From: Miniphocaeibacter massiliensis
GTDB taxonomy: Bacteria > Bacillota > Clostridia > Tissierellales > Peptoniphilaceae
Direction of reading: 5' to 3'
DNA: 64,000 nucleotides
NCBI RefSeq assembly: GCF_900232905.1
Contig: NZ_OCTQ01000001.1
Span: forward strand, 372,001 to 436,000
Below are positions 1-8,916 of the stretch, in pieces (the stretch's first letter is position 1; the number at the start of each line of letters is the position of its first letter). The notes below the pieces were generated by a model, which saw only the letters and a program-made list of their open reading frames with translations, did no database searches and was not told where the DNA came from. The translations under genes and the position numbers were made by a program.

Positions 1-801
1 AGTATCCTTTTTTAATTCAACAAGAATTTCTTTGGCTCTATTTGAATAGTTTCGTACTAATATTTCTGATTCTTCTAGCGATGTATAATTTGCAATAGTA
101 ATTTTACCTATATTTTTATCTTCTTCATAATCTAAAATATCATCTTGAATTTGAAAAGCAAGCCCTAATACTTCTCCAAATTCTTCAGATAAACTAACTT
201 CTTTTTCTGTTGCATTTCCTAAAATAGCTCCTACTTTACAAGCTATTTTAATTAAACCACATGTCTTTTTTACATACATGTCTAAAATGTCATTCATACT
301 TTCAAATTTATTTGTAATATCTGCAATTTGTCCACCAATCATTCCTTCTTGTCCTGAAATCTTTGAAAGATAGCTCGCTGCAAATATGTATTTTCTATCA
401 AGGTTATTAGTAGCCATAGTATCAAAAATTATTTCATATGATTTGTTTAGAAGGTTATCTCCTGCTAAAACTGCAATATCTTCACCATATTTTTTATGAA
501 CTGTTAAATTTCCTCTTCTGAACTCATCATCATCCATAGATGGTAAGTCATCGTGTATAAGTGAATAATTATGTATCAACTCTAAAGATATTGCAAAATT
601 GTAAATGTAATCTGTTACCTCTGTAAATAAACTCGCAAATTCCATTAACAGTACTGGTCTTAATCTTTTTCCACCTATTGTTAATGCATAATTAGAGGCG
701 CTGCTTAATATATCATTTCCATTAAATATTCGAGATAACTTTTCGTTTAAATCATTCTGCTTTTTATTTAATTCAACTTTAAAATCATTAAATTTCTTCA
801 T
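1..801 (-). CDS. ispA: Polyprenyl (farnesyl/geranylgeranyl-type) diphosphate synthase, 3' end cut by window
   Basis: Condenses isopentenyl diphosphate with allylic diphosphates to make the prenyl chains that feed undecaprenyl and other isoprenoids. Reverse translation from the ATG at 801 reads MKKFNDFKVEL and shows both aspartate-rich metal-binding motifs: the first as LIHDDLPSMDDDEFRRG (about residues 80-98) and the second as FQIQDDILDYEED (about 207-219). The conserved GGKRLRP is also present. It overlaps the end of xseB by 14 bases, the usual Firmicute arrangement. The C-terminus lies beyond base 1. Chain length cannot be read from sequence alone; FPP synthase is the common annotation for this neighbour of xseB. 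Confidence 0.9.
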   Translation of the reverse strand, partial: MKKFNDFKVELNKKQNDLNEKLSRIFNGNDILSSASNYALTIGGKRLRPVLLMEFASLFTEVTDYIYNFAISLELIHNYSLIHDDLPSMDDDEFRRGNLTVHKKYGEDIAVLAGDNLLNKSYEIIFDTMATNNLDRKYIFAASYLSKISGQEGMIGGQIADITNKFESMNDILDMYVKKTCGLIKIACKVGAILGNATEKEVSLSEEFGEVLGLAFQIQDDILDYEEDKNIGKITIANYTSLEESEILVRNYSNRAKEILVELKKDT

Positions 802-1024
802 CTAAAAAATTAATCTCATTTATTTCTTTACTTTCGCCCTCAGAAATTAAACGAATTTTACCTTCTTCTTTCTCAAGGATTTTCGATAATTTGTTATGAA
901 GTTTTATTCCCTCTTCATAAAGTAATACATTTTCTTCTAATGAGATGTCTCCTTCTTCCATTTTTTCTAAGATTTCATTTAATCTATTTATACCTTTTTC
1001 ATAATCTTTAAAGTCGTTACTCAA
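788..1024 (-). CDS. xseB: Exodeoxyribonuclease VII small subunit
   Basis: Small subunit of the ssDNA-specific exonuclease VII, which acts with XseA in mismatch repair and in trimming single-stranded DNA. It is 78 residues, a normal length, and carries the family pattern FKDYEKGINRLNEILEKMEEG followed by the SLEENVLLYEEGIKL helix, expected to form a helical hairpin. The start codon is TTG (1022-1024). The gene overlaps xseA by 8 bases upstream and the prenyl synthase by 14 bases downstream, so translation is probably coupled along this operon. Confidence 0.93.
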   Translation of the reverse strand: MSNDFKDYEKGINRLNEILEKMEEGDISLEENVLLYEEGIKLHNKLSKILEKEEGKIRLISEGESKEINEINFLDEEI

Positions 1025-2354
1025 ATTTATTCTCCTTTTCTGTAATTGTAGCAGAAGCTATTCCGTCAACAAAAAATAGCTTTATTTTTTCATCAACGTC
1101 TAAATCTTTAATGCTCTTAATATCCTTATTGTCTTTACTAACTTTAACATAGCCTTGTTTAAGTATATTTTTAGGATTAAATCTTTCTAATTTAGACAAA
1201 ATTCCATCCAATTTGTATTTTTCATTGCCAATAAAATTATTGAACTTCAAATTTAATAATTTTTTATTTACTATCAACTTATCTTCTTCTGTTTTTATTC
1301 TATTTATTGGATTATAACTTCTTAAATTCAAATATTTCTTATCCAATTCATGCTTTTTATTAGAAAAATATGTTGTAAATAATTTATCTAAATTTTCTTT
1401 TATTAAAGTCAGTTCTTTAGATAATGTATTTATTCTCTCTTTTGGATTATAGTAATTTAACTCTTTAAAATAATAATCTAATATTTTCTTTTCTTCTACA
1501 ATATAATTATCAAAAGATTTATCAAGTTTTTCTTTTTTTAATTTTAAATCTAGTTTTAAATCTTCTAAAACCGGTGTGGAAAGTTCAGCGGCAGCTGTAG
1601 GAGTTGCTGCTCTTAAATCGGCAACAAAATCTGAAAGCATATTATCTACTTCATGTCCAACAGCTGAAATTACTGGTGTTTTAGTATTATATATCTCATA
1701 TAATAACTGTTCCTCATTAAAACTATTTAAGTCTTCAAATGACCCCCCACCTCTTCCTATGATTATGGTGTCAACTTTCTGAACAGAATCAAAATATTTT
1801 AAACCTTCTATTAACATAGCTGGAGCATCTGCACCCTGAACTTTTGCTGGATATATATATATATCTGTAATTGGAAATCTTCTTTTTATAGTATTTATAA
1901 TATCTCTAATTGCTGCTCCTGTTTGCGAGGTAATAACTCCTATGGAATTTGGAATAAAAGGTATTTTTTTCTTGTGCTTTTCATCAAAATACCCTTCTTC
2001 TAATAATTTAGATTTTAAAATTTCAAATTCTTTGTAAATATCTCCAATTCCATCAGAAACTATTTCCTTAACTAAAAGTTGGTAATAACTTCCATAATCG
2101 TAAGTAGTAAGAGAGCCTCTTGCAACTACTTTCATACCATCTTTTATAGATATAGTTTTAGCCAAACCCATGTTTTTGAAAATTATACACCTTAAGGCTG
2201 CACCTTCATCCTTTAAAACAAAATATACATTTCCTGATGATATTTTGAAGTTAGAAACTTCTCCTTCAACATGTAAATTAGCAAGAATAGGATCTCTCTT
2301 TACTAAATTATTTATATATTTACTTAATTCTTTTATCTTTATTGCTTTTGACAT
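1017..2354 (-). CDS. xseA: Exodeoxyribonuclease VII large subunit
   Basis: Catalytic subunit of exonuclease VII, 445 residues. An N-terminal OB-fold for single-stranded DNA (about residues 1-100) is followed by the catalytic domain with SIGVITSQTGAAIRD (137-151), the glycine-rich GRGGGSFEDLNSF (200-212) and AVGHEVD...DLRAATPTAAAE (231-257). A long lysine-rich coiled coil with repeated YNPxxRI units follows (about 270-400), as is typical. The ATG at 2354 lies 9 bases below the nusB stop, so it is in the nusB-xseA-xseB transcript. A short TA-dinucleotide run inside the gene encodes DIYIYP. Confidence 0.95.
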   Translation of the reverse strand: MSKAIKIKELSKYINNLVKRDPILANLHVEGEVSNFKISSGNVYFVLKDEGAALRCIIFKNMGLAKTISIKDGMKVVARGSLTTYDYGSYYQLLVKEIVSDGIGDIYKEFEILKSKLLEEGYFDEKHKKKIPFIPNSIGVITSQTGAAIRDIINTIKRRFPITDIYIYPAKVQGADAPAMLIEGLKYFDSVQKVDTIIIGRGGGSFEDLNSFNEEQLLYEIYNTKTPVISAVGHEVDNMLSDFVADLRAATPTAAAELSTPVLEDLKLDLKLKKEKLDKSFDNYIVEEKKILDYYFKELNYYNPKERINTLSKELTLIKENLDKLFTTYFSNKKHELDKKYLNLRSYNPINRIKTEEDKLIVNKKLLNLKFNNFIGNEKYKLDGILSKLERFNPKNILKQGYVKVSKDNKDIKSIKDLDVDEKIKLFFVDGIASATITEKENKFE

Positions 2355-2363
2355 TTTTACCTA

Positions 2364-2759
2364 CTATTTTCTAACTACTGAAGCCAACACTCCATTTATA
2401 AATTTATAAGCATCTTCTGCTGAATATATCTTTGCTATTTCTACCGCTTCATTTATCGATACACTATTTGGTATGCTTTCATTAAATAAAATTTCATTTA
2501 TGGCAACTCTTAATATTGCAATATCTACTTTAGCTATTCTATTAAATTCCCATCCTCTAATATTTAACATTATATAATTGTCTATTTCTTCCAAATTTTT
2601 AATTATTGAACTTATAGATTCCCTAATAAATTCTTTATCCTTTTCTGAAATATCGTAATTTTCAAAAAATAAATTAATATCATAATTTTCAAATTCTTTG
2701 TTCATTTCAATTTGAAATATTAATTTCACTATCCATTCTCTAGATGTTTTTCTACTCAA
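2364..2759 (-). CDS. nusB: Transcription antitermination factor NusB
   Basis: RNA-binding all-helical protein that, with S10 (NusE), joins the antitermination complex on rRNA transcripts. It is 131 residues with the family start SRKTSREWIVKLIFQIEMN and the C-terminal AILRVAINEILF...SVSINEAVEIAKIYSAEDAYKFINGVL. The start is a TTG (2757-2759): a strong GGAGGAG ribosome site lies at 2761-2768 and no ATG is in range. A terminator separates it from asp23 upstream, so some nusB transcription may be readthrough; I did not find a strong private promoter. Confidence 0.94.
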   Translation of the reverse strand: MSRKTSREWIVKLIFQIEMNKEFENYDINLFFENYDISEKDKEFIRESISSIIKNLEEIDNYIMLNIRGWEFNRIAKVDIAILRVAINEILFNESIPNSVSINEAVEIAKIYSAEDAYKFINGVLASVVRK

Positions 2760-2772
2760 AGCTCCTCCACAT

Positions 2773-2798
2773 AAAAAGCCCCCTTAAATAAAGAGGGC
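2773..2798 (-). terminator. Intrinsic terminator after asp23
   Basis: An 8-bp stem (GCCCTCTT with AAGGGGGC, one G-U pair) and a 10-base loop, followed on the minus strand by five U residues. It lies just below the asp23 stop and just above the nusB ribosome site, so it ends the asp23 transcript or attenuates readthrough into nusB. Confidence 0.75.
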
Positions 2799-2803
2799 AT
2801 TTT

Positions 2804-3148
2804 TTAATTATTTTTTAATCTTAAAACATTAACATTTACTTGAGTTACATTTAACCCAGTCATGTTCTCTATATCACTTTTCACTCTATCTTGTACTTTT
2901 TTTGCAACTTCTGGTATTTTAGAATCATATTCTAAAACAATATTTATGTTAATAATTACATAATCTCTTCCAATTTCAACAGATGTTGATTTAGAAGAAC
3001 CTTTCTTTGGATCAGTTATTTCTTCGCCCATTGATCCAACTAGTGAATGTACTCCTTTAACATCTAAGGCTGCTGTACTGGCCATCAAGTTAATAATATC
3101 ATTAGATATTTTAACAGAACCATTTTCAAACTTATTTTTATTTAACAT
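2804..3148 (-). CDS. Asp23/Gls24 family envelope stress response protein
   Basis: Small alkaline-shock-type protein of 114 residues with the Asp23 pattern: VKISNDIINLMASTAALDVKGVHSLVG near the start and VEIGRDYVIININIVLEYDSKIPEVAKKVQDRVKSDI in the centre. Family members sit at the membrane in Gram-positives, and one or more copies are usual next to nusB. The ATG at 3148 follows a GGGGGTAAG ribosome site. The gene has its own promoter (3168-3196) and terminator, so it is probably mostly a one-gene transcript. The exact cellular role is unknown even for the family. Confidence 0.9.
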   Translation of the reverse strand: MLNKNKFENGSVKISNDIINLMASTAALDVKGVHSLVGSMGEEITDPKKGSSKSTSVEIGRDYVIININIVLEYDSKIPEVAKKVQDRVKSDIENMTGLNVTQVNVNVLRLKNN

Positions 3149-3167
3149 AGCTTACCCCCGTTAGTTA

Positions 3168-3196
3168 ATTTTAACAAATTTTATGAATAAATTCAA
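3168..3196 (-). promoter_or_regulatory. Promoter of the Asp23-family gene
   Basis: On the minus strand TTGAAT (3191-3196) is separated by 17 bases from TAAAAT (3168-3173). The -10 is preceded by TGT, making an extended -10. It lies 20 bases above the start codon. Confidence 0.7.
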
Positions 3197-3212
3197 TTTT
3201 ACCGTATATTTA

Positions 3213-4316
3213 TTAATTTATTATTGCATCTACAAAATCATCAGAGTCAAATTCCATCAAATTATCAATCTGTTCACCAACGCCAATTAATTTTATAGGT
3301 AGTCCTAATTCCACTTGCAAAGGAAAAATTACTCCTCCTTTAGCTGTACCATCTAACTTAGTTATTACCACACCTGTTAAATTTGCTGCCTCTTTAAATT
3401 CTTTTGCTTGAAAAATAGCATTTTGTCCTGTAGTTCCATCTACAACCAATAAAGTCTCTTTTTCTGCCTCAGGGTATTCTCTTTCTATAACTCTGTGTAT
3501 TTTATTTAGTTCATTCATCAAGTTTTTCTTATTATGAAGTCTTCCTGCAGTATCACATATTAAAATATCTACTTTTTTAGACTTTGCAGATGATATACCA
3601 TCAAATATTACCGATGCTGGATCTGCCCCTTCATTATGTGATATAATATCAACTTTTGCTCTATTTGCCCATTCTGTTAATTGTTCTATTGCTGCTGCCC
3701 TAAAAGTATCTGCTGCAACAAGCATAACTTTTTTACCTTGATTTTTAAATTTAGATGCCATTTTACCTATTGTTGTTGTTTTACCTACACCATTTACTCC
3801 CACAACAAGTATTAATTTAGGCGTTTTTTGAATATCCAACACATTACTTTCTACACTATTTTTTAATTTTTCTTTCATTATGTTAGATAATTCAGTCTTT
3901 ACCTCTAATGGATTTTTAATTCTATTTAATTTTACTCTCTCAGTAAGTTCATCTATTATTTGCATAGTTGATTCTACACCTAAATCTGCTGAAATAAGTG
4001 TATCTTCTAAATCTTCAAATAATTCTTCATCAACTTTTTGGTAGCTTGCAAGTACTAAATCTATCTTACTTGAAATACTGTCTCTAGTTTTAGTTAACCC
4101 TTTTTTTAATCTATCAAAAAACCCTATTTTTTCTTCTTGAACTTCTTCTTCGACTTCATTCTCTACAATATTTTCTTTTAATTCTTCAATATTATCTGAA
4201 ATTTCTTCCTCTATGTTCTCTTCTAAGCTTTCTAAAGAAGTATTATCTTCTTTTATTTCTTCTATCTCTTCGCTATTTTCTTTGTTCTTAAATTTGTCAA
4301 AAAATCCTTTTAGCAT
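3213..4316 (-). CDS. ftsY: Signal recognition particle receptor FtsY
   Basis: GTPase receptor that docks ribosome-SRP complexes at the membrane for cotranslational insertion. It is 367 residues. A strongly acidic N-terminal extension (about 1-65, rich in Glu and Asp) precedes the NG domain with GVNGVGKTTTIGK (173-185), DTFRAAA (203-209), DTAGR (255-259), TKLDGTAKGG and GVGEQIDNL near the end. The start ATG is 12 bases below the smc stop, so it is the last gene of the plsX-smc unit. The ylxM-ffh pair often found next door in Firmicutes is absent here. Confidence 0.97.
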   Translation of the reverse strand: MLKGFFDKFKNKENSEEIEEIKEDNTSLESLEENIEEEISDNIEELKENIVENEVEEEVQEEKIGFFDRLKKGLTKTRDSISSKIDLVLASYQKVDEELFEDLEDTLISADLGVESTMQIIDELTERVKLNRIKNPLEVKTELSNIMKEKLKNSVESNVLDIQKTPKLILVVGVNGVGKTTTIGKMASKFKNQGKKVMLVAADTFRAAAIEQLTEWANRAKVDIISHNEGADPASVIFDGISSAKSKKVDILICDTAGRLHNKKNLMNELNKIHRVIEREYPEAEKETLLVVDGTTGQNAIFQAKEFKEAANLTGVVITKLDGTAKGGVIFPLQVELGLPIKLIGVGEQIDNLMEFDSDDFVDAIIN

Positions 4317-4328
4317 ACTTCCTCCTAA

Positions 4329-7300
4329 TTATTCCAATTCTAAAGAAATAACCTTACTAACTCCTTCTTCTTCCATACTAACTCCATAAAGTATATCTGC
4401 AATTTCCATTGTTGACTTTCTATGAGAAATCATAATAAATTGAGCAGTATCTGTAAATGATTTCAGGTACTTTGTATATCTAAATATATTAGCTTCATCT
4501 AATGCCGCATCTATCTCATCTAATATACAAAACGGAGAAGGCCTAGTTTCAAATATCGCAAATAATAAAGCCACTGCAGTTAATGATCTCTCTCCTCCAG
4601 ATAGTAGTGATAAATTTTGAAGTTTTTTACCTGGTGGTTGAGCAACTATATCTATTCCACTAGTTAGAACATCATTATCTTCTAATTCTAGATTTGCATA
4701 TCCTCCATCAAATAATACACTAAATATTTTATTAAACCTTTCATTTATATCATTAAAACTAAATATAAACATTTTTTTCATATCTTTATCTAAAGTTTTT
4801 ATAATACTTTCTATATCATCTTTAGATTTTAATAAATCATCTTTTTGATTTGATAAAAAATTGACTTCATCGTTTACTATTTCATACTCTTCAATAGAAT
4901 CTACACTAAAGTATCCTAAATTTTTAAGTTTATTTTTTAATACTTTTAATTCACTTCTAGTCTTAGTTGTTGTTTCATCCAGTAAAGTAATATTTTCTAT
5001 ATTAATATTATATTCTTCTTTCATAAAATCAACTATTTTATCTTTATCTTTTGAAACACCTTCTAATTTATTCAAATTAAAATCATAATTATATTCTAAC
5101 TTAGTCAATATGTTTTTCATATCATTTACTAAATCTTTTTGTTCTGAATAAGTATTTGTAATATTTTCATATTCTTTTTTTTTAGATGGAATTATTTTAA
5201 TTAAATTTTCAAAATCCCTATTCACATCAAATAACTTTTCATTGTATTTACTTATATTGTTGTTTCTATCTTCTAAGGACTTATCTATATAAACTAGTTG
5301 ATTTTCATTATTTTTATATCTTTGTCTTAAATCGTTTAATTCATTTAGATTTTCAATATAAAAATTTTCCTTTATATTTAAATCTCTATCTAACGATTCT
5401 TTTTCTGAATTGTATTTTACTAATTCATATTCTATATAATTTATCTTTGTATTTATTTCACTAATTTCATTTATTGCTAAATTATATTCTTTATTTGATT
5501 TTGACAACTCATTTTTCAGATTATCTATATTCTCTTCATTACTTTGATAATTATACTTTTCGTTTATTTCTTTTATTAAAACTTCTAATTCATCTAAAGA
5601 ATTTTCTTTTATTAATATTAAAGTTTCTATTTCTTTTATATTATCATTTAACTCTTCAATCTTAATATTAATGTCTTTATTTAAGTTCAATTTATTTTCT
5701 AAAGTAACATTATAATTCTTAATTTCTATACTTGATTTTACAATTTTTTCTTCAATATTTTTAATATTTTCTCTATTATTTTTTATCTGTATAATTAAAT
5801 TATTTATGTTTTTACTTCTATTTATGATGTTACTATCTTTTTTAAACTTATTAAATCCACCAACTATAGAGCCCCATGAATTAAAAACGTCACCATCTAA
5901 AGTTACAACTCTAAATTGTTTAAATATTTTACTTACAGCTATCGCATTTTCAATATTCTCTACTATTAACGTCCTACTTAAAAAATAATCTATTAGTCCT
6001 CTATACTCTTCCTTAGTTTCTATAACTTCTGAAGCTACAGCTATAATATTAGGATTTTTTATATCTCCATTTTTATTATTCCCTTTTATTTTAGTAATTG
6101 GTAAAAAAGTAAGTCGACCAATTTTTTCAGCTTTTAAAAATTCAATTAGTTTTTTTGCATCATTTTCATTCTTTACCACAATATTTTGAAGAGTTCCTGA
6201 TAATACATTATTAATTGCTTTAGCATATTTATCATCAACACTAATTAAATCAACTAAAGTTCCCAAAGGTAAATTATTTAAATTAGTTCTTTTTATGCTT
6301 TTAAAGAAATTGCTTACTTGTTTGTTAAATCCTTCGTAATTTTCTTTTACATTCTTATAAAAACTATATTCTCTATTTAAATCATTATCTTTAGATATAA
6401 GTATATTTTTATCTGCCTGTAATTTTTTTAGCTGTTCATCAATTTTATTTATACTTTCTTTTGTTTCTATGATTTCTTTTGAAATATATTCTTCTTTTTC
6501 AAAAATTAGTTCTTTTTCTGAGTTTAATTTATTTAATTCTAAATTCAAATTTTTTAGTTCATTATTTAACTTAGAACTTTTTTCTTTATTTTGTTGTAAT
6601 TTTTCTATTTCAGACTTTTCTATACCTTCTCTAGTTCGCTTATCAACTTCTAACTCATTTATAAGATTTGTCAATTCTATTATTTTATCATTTATCTTAT
6701 TAGCCAAAGTTTTTTTATCTTCAAGAACATTTGTCAATAAATCTTTTTCTTTTGTATATTCTAGAATTGAGTTTTTAATATCTTCAATAGTTTTATTTGT
6801 ATCTTTTTTCGAATTTTCATTTTCTTTAATTTTATTTTCTAAATCTTTTATTTTATTTTGTATATATGTTTTTTCTTCGATAAGTCGATTTATTTCTGTT
6901 TTTTCATATTCTAATTTTTCTTCATTTAATTTTACATTTAAATTAAAATCATTTTTCTCTTTCTCAATTAAATTTAATTTATTTTCTAATTCCTCATACT
7001 CTAATTTTACAAATTTAGATTTTTCTAACAACTCTTCTAATTTAGGTTCTATTTCATTTATTTCTTTTTTATTTTTTTCTATATCAGACTTCAAGGAAAT
7101 ATTTTCTTCTAATATATTAGAAATTTTTATACCTAATTTTTCTAAATCCATTTTATTAAAATAAATGTCTAAAAATTTAATTTCATTTATTAAAGTTATT
7201 CCTTCTTTAGCTTTTTTAGCCTGATTCTCTAAAAAATCTCGTTGTTCTATTTTTTGAATTAAAATATCTTCTATTCTTGCTAAATTAGAAATTGTTTTTT

Positions 7301-7844
7301 CTAGTTTCTTTAAAGATTCTTCCTTTTTATATTTGAATTTTGAAATCCCTGATGCTTCTTCAAATATGTACCTTCTATCTTCGCTCTTACTAGATAAAAT
7401 CTCATCTATTCTTCCTTGTCCTATTATAGAATATCCTTCTTTACCAATACCAGTATCTAAAAATAGTTCTCTTATATCTTTTAGCCTACAAGCCCTTTTA
7501 TTAATATAATATTCTGACTCACCTGTTCTAAATACTCTTCTAGTTATATTTACCTCTGAAAATTCAACAGGTATCCATTTATCACTATTGTCAAAATTTA
7601 ATGAAACTTGAGCAAAATTTAAAGGTTTTGACTTTGCTGTCCCAGAAAATATAACATCTTCCATCTTTGTACCACGCAAAGATTTTGCACTTTGTTCTCC
7701 TAAAACCCATCTTATAGCATCTGAAATATTAGACTTGCCACTACCATTTGGTCCTACAATAGCACAAATAGGATTATTAAATTGTAACTTTATTTTATCT
7801 CTAAAGGATTTAAACCCTTGGATTTCTATTGACTGTAATTTCAA
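4329..7844 (-). CDS. smc: Chromosome segregation protein SMC
   Basis: ATPase of the SMC-ScpAB condensin, which organises and resolves sister chromosomes. It is 1,171 residues, the usual length. The Walker A is GPNGSGKSNISD (31-42), then long coiled coils surround a hinge (about 500-660, GTLVDLISVDDKYAKAI) and the C-terminal head has LSGGERSLTAVALLF and the Walker B FCILDEIDAALDEAN. The start is TTG (7842-7844), with an AGAGG ribosome site about 10 bases before it; the protein begins correctly at MKLQSIEIQGFKSF. It lies 7 bases below the radical SAM gene. Confidence 0.98.
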   Translation of the reverse strand: MKLQSIEIQGFKSFRDKIKLQFNNPICAIVGPNGSGKSNISDAIRWVLGEQSAKSLRGTKMEDVIFSGTAKSKPLNFAQVSLNFDNSDKWIPVEFSEVNITRRVFRTGESEYYINKRACRLKDIRELFLDTGIGKEGYSIIGQGRIDEILSSKSEDRRYIFEEASGISKFKYKKEESLKKLEKTISNLARIEDILIQKIEQRDFLENQAKKAKEGITLINEIKFLDIYFNKMDLEKLGIKISNILEENISLKSDIEKNKKEINEIEPKLEELLEKSKFVKLEYEELENKLNLIEKEKNDFNLNVKLNEEKLEYEKTEINRLIEEKTYIQNKIKDLENKIKENENSKKDTNKTIEDIKNSILEYTKEKDLLTNVLEDKKTLANKINDKIIELTNLINELEVDKRTREGIEKSEIEKLQQNKEKSSKLNNELKNLNLELNKLNSEKELIFEKEEYISKEIIETKESINKIDEQLKKLQADKNILISKDNDLNREYSFYKNVKENYEGFNKQVSNFFKSIKRTNLNNLPLGTLVDLISVDDKYAKAINNVLSGTLQNIVVKNENDAKKLIEFLKAEKIGRLTFLPITKIKGNNKNGDIKNPNIIAVASEVIETKEEYRGLIDYFLSRTLIVENIENAIAVSKIFKQFRVVTLDGDVFNSWGSIVGGFNKFKKDSNIINRSKNINNLIIQIKNNRENIKNIEEKIVKSSIEIKNYNVTLENKLNLNKDINIKIEELNDNIKEIETLILIKENSLDELEVLIKEINEKYNYQSNEENIDNLKNELSKSNKEYNLAINEISEINTKINYIEYELVKYNSEKESLDRDLNIKENFYIENLNELNDLRQRYKNNENQLVYIDKSLEDRNNNISKYNEKLFDVNRDFENLIKIIPSKKKEYENITNTYSEQKDLVNDMKNILTKLEYNYDFNLNKLEGVSKDKDKIVDFMKEEYNINIENITLLDETTTKTRSELKVLKNKLKNLGYFSVDSIEEYEIVNDEVNFLSNQKDDLLKSKDDIESIIKTLDKDMKKMFIFSFNDINERFNKIFSVLFDGGYANLELEDNDVLTSGIDIVAQPPGKKLQNLSLLSGGERSLTAVALLFAIFETRPSPFCILDEIDAALDEANIFRYTKYLKSFTDTAQFIMISHRKSTMEIADILYGVSMEEEGVSKVISLELE

Positions 7845-7851
7845 ATACTTT

Positions 7852-8916
7852 TTACCTCTTATTCAAATAATATTTATAATATTTTTTTATATCGACTTCC
7901 ACATGTTCTTCTTTTGAAAAAATTTTAAACGTTCCTTCTCTTTGCCCTGATATTTTAAATCTTTTTATATTAAATTTCTTTATTAACTGCTTTTTATTAG
8001 TTCCGCCATTACCTACAACATACGAAATTTCCTTATTGCTACAAAAAATTTCTATACTTGAAGTGTCTTTGAATTCCTTTAAATAACATTCAACAATATC
8101 TTTATAAACTTCTTGAACTACTAGTTGTCTAAATGCTGCATGAAAAGGTCCTGCAACAATATCTCCATTTTCATTAATATTATCTGTAGGTTGTAACCCC
8201 ACTCTTATTATTTCTATATCATTTAACTCATATAAAATATAAATAGGCTTAATTATCTCTATAGCCTGTTCTAATGTTAAAGCATTATATTTTCCACTTA
8301 AATATAATGTCTCTAAGTAAGTATCTTTTATTATTAATGTTGGATAAATTCTTACATATTTAGGGTTTATTTTTACAAATTCTTTTGCTGTAAACCAATC
8401 TTTTTCTTTATCGTCTTTATAGAGTCCTATCATTTGTTGTAAACCAAGTTCAAATCCAAATTTTTTTATCAGTTTAGATGCTTTATATACTATTTCAGCA
8501 GAGTGTCCTCTATTGTTAGATTTTAGTACATCATTATCTAAAGACTGAACACCCAACTCAATAGTTTTTACTTGTTTTTCTTTTAGAGTATTTAATATTT
8601 TTCCATCTATATAATCTGGCCTAGTTGATAGTCTTATACTGTTGACTTCTCCTATTTTAATAAATTCATTTGCTAGGTTTAAATAATCTACCATTACATT
8701 AAAATTTAATCCTGTAAAACTACCACCATAAAAAGCTATTTGAGTTTCATTTTTCTTATCAGAAAAAAAAGTTAGGTATTCTTCAATATCTAACCTTGTT
8801 TGTTTTAAATCATCTGCATAATCTTTGTTTGTTATTTTTCTCTGATTACAAAATATGCAGTCATTTGGGCAACCATAATGTGGCACAAAAACTGGTATAA
8901 TATTTAATTTACTCAA
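7852..8916 (-). CDS. Radical SAM protein, Elp3-like, between rnc and smc
   Basis: A 354-residue radical SAM enzyme. The cluster motif is C16-x3-C20-x2-C23 (YGCPNDCIFCNQ), followed by FYGGSFTGL for S-adenosylmethionine and GVQSLDNDVL further on. The overall pattern, including YPTLIIKDTYLE and RVGLQPTDN, resembles the Elp3-like radical SAM proteins that often sit between rnc and smc in Firmicutes; their substrate is not established to my knowledge, and the acetyltransferase half of true Elp3 is missing. The start is TTG (8914-8916). It overlaps rnc by 8 bases, so it is probably translationally coupled. Confidence 0.85.
   Translation of the reverse strand: MSKLNIIPVFVPHYGCPNDCIFCNQRKITNKDYADDLKQTRLDIEEYLTFFSDKKNETQIAFYGGSFTGLNFNVMVDYLNLANEFIKIGEVNSIRLSTRPDYIDGKILNTLKEKQVKTIELGVQSLDNDVLKSNNRGHSAEIVYKASKLIKKFGFELGLQQMIGLYKDDKEKDWFTAKEFVKINPKYVRIYPTLIIKDTYLETLYLSGKYNALTLEQAIEIIKPIYILYELNDIEIIRVGLQPTDNINENGDIVAGPFHAAFRQLVVQEVYKDIVECYLKEFKDTSSIEIFCSNKEISYVVGNGGTNKKQLIKKFNIKRFKISGQREGTFKIFSKEEHVEVDIKKYYKYYLNKR

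Noticed and set aside
1851-1868. TA-dinucleotide run as a possible phase-variation tract
   Set aside because: It is short and lies in the conserved exonuclease VII coding sequence (DIYIYP); slippage would only destroy a housekeeping enzyme.
6469-7164. 231-residue open frame on the plus strand
   Set aside because: It is antisense to the smc coiled coil and reads as Ser/Phe/Leu-rich low-complexity protein, a typical shadow of a Lys/Glu-rich gene.
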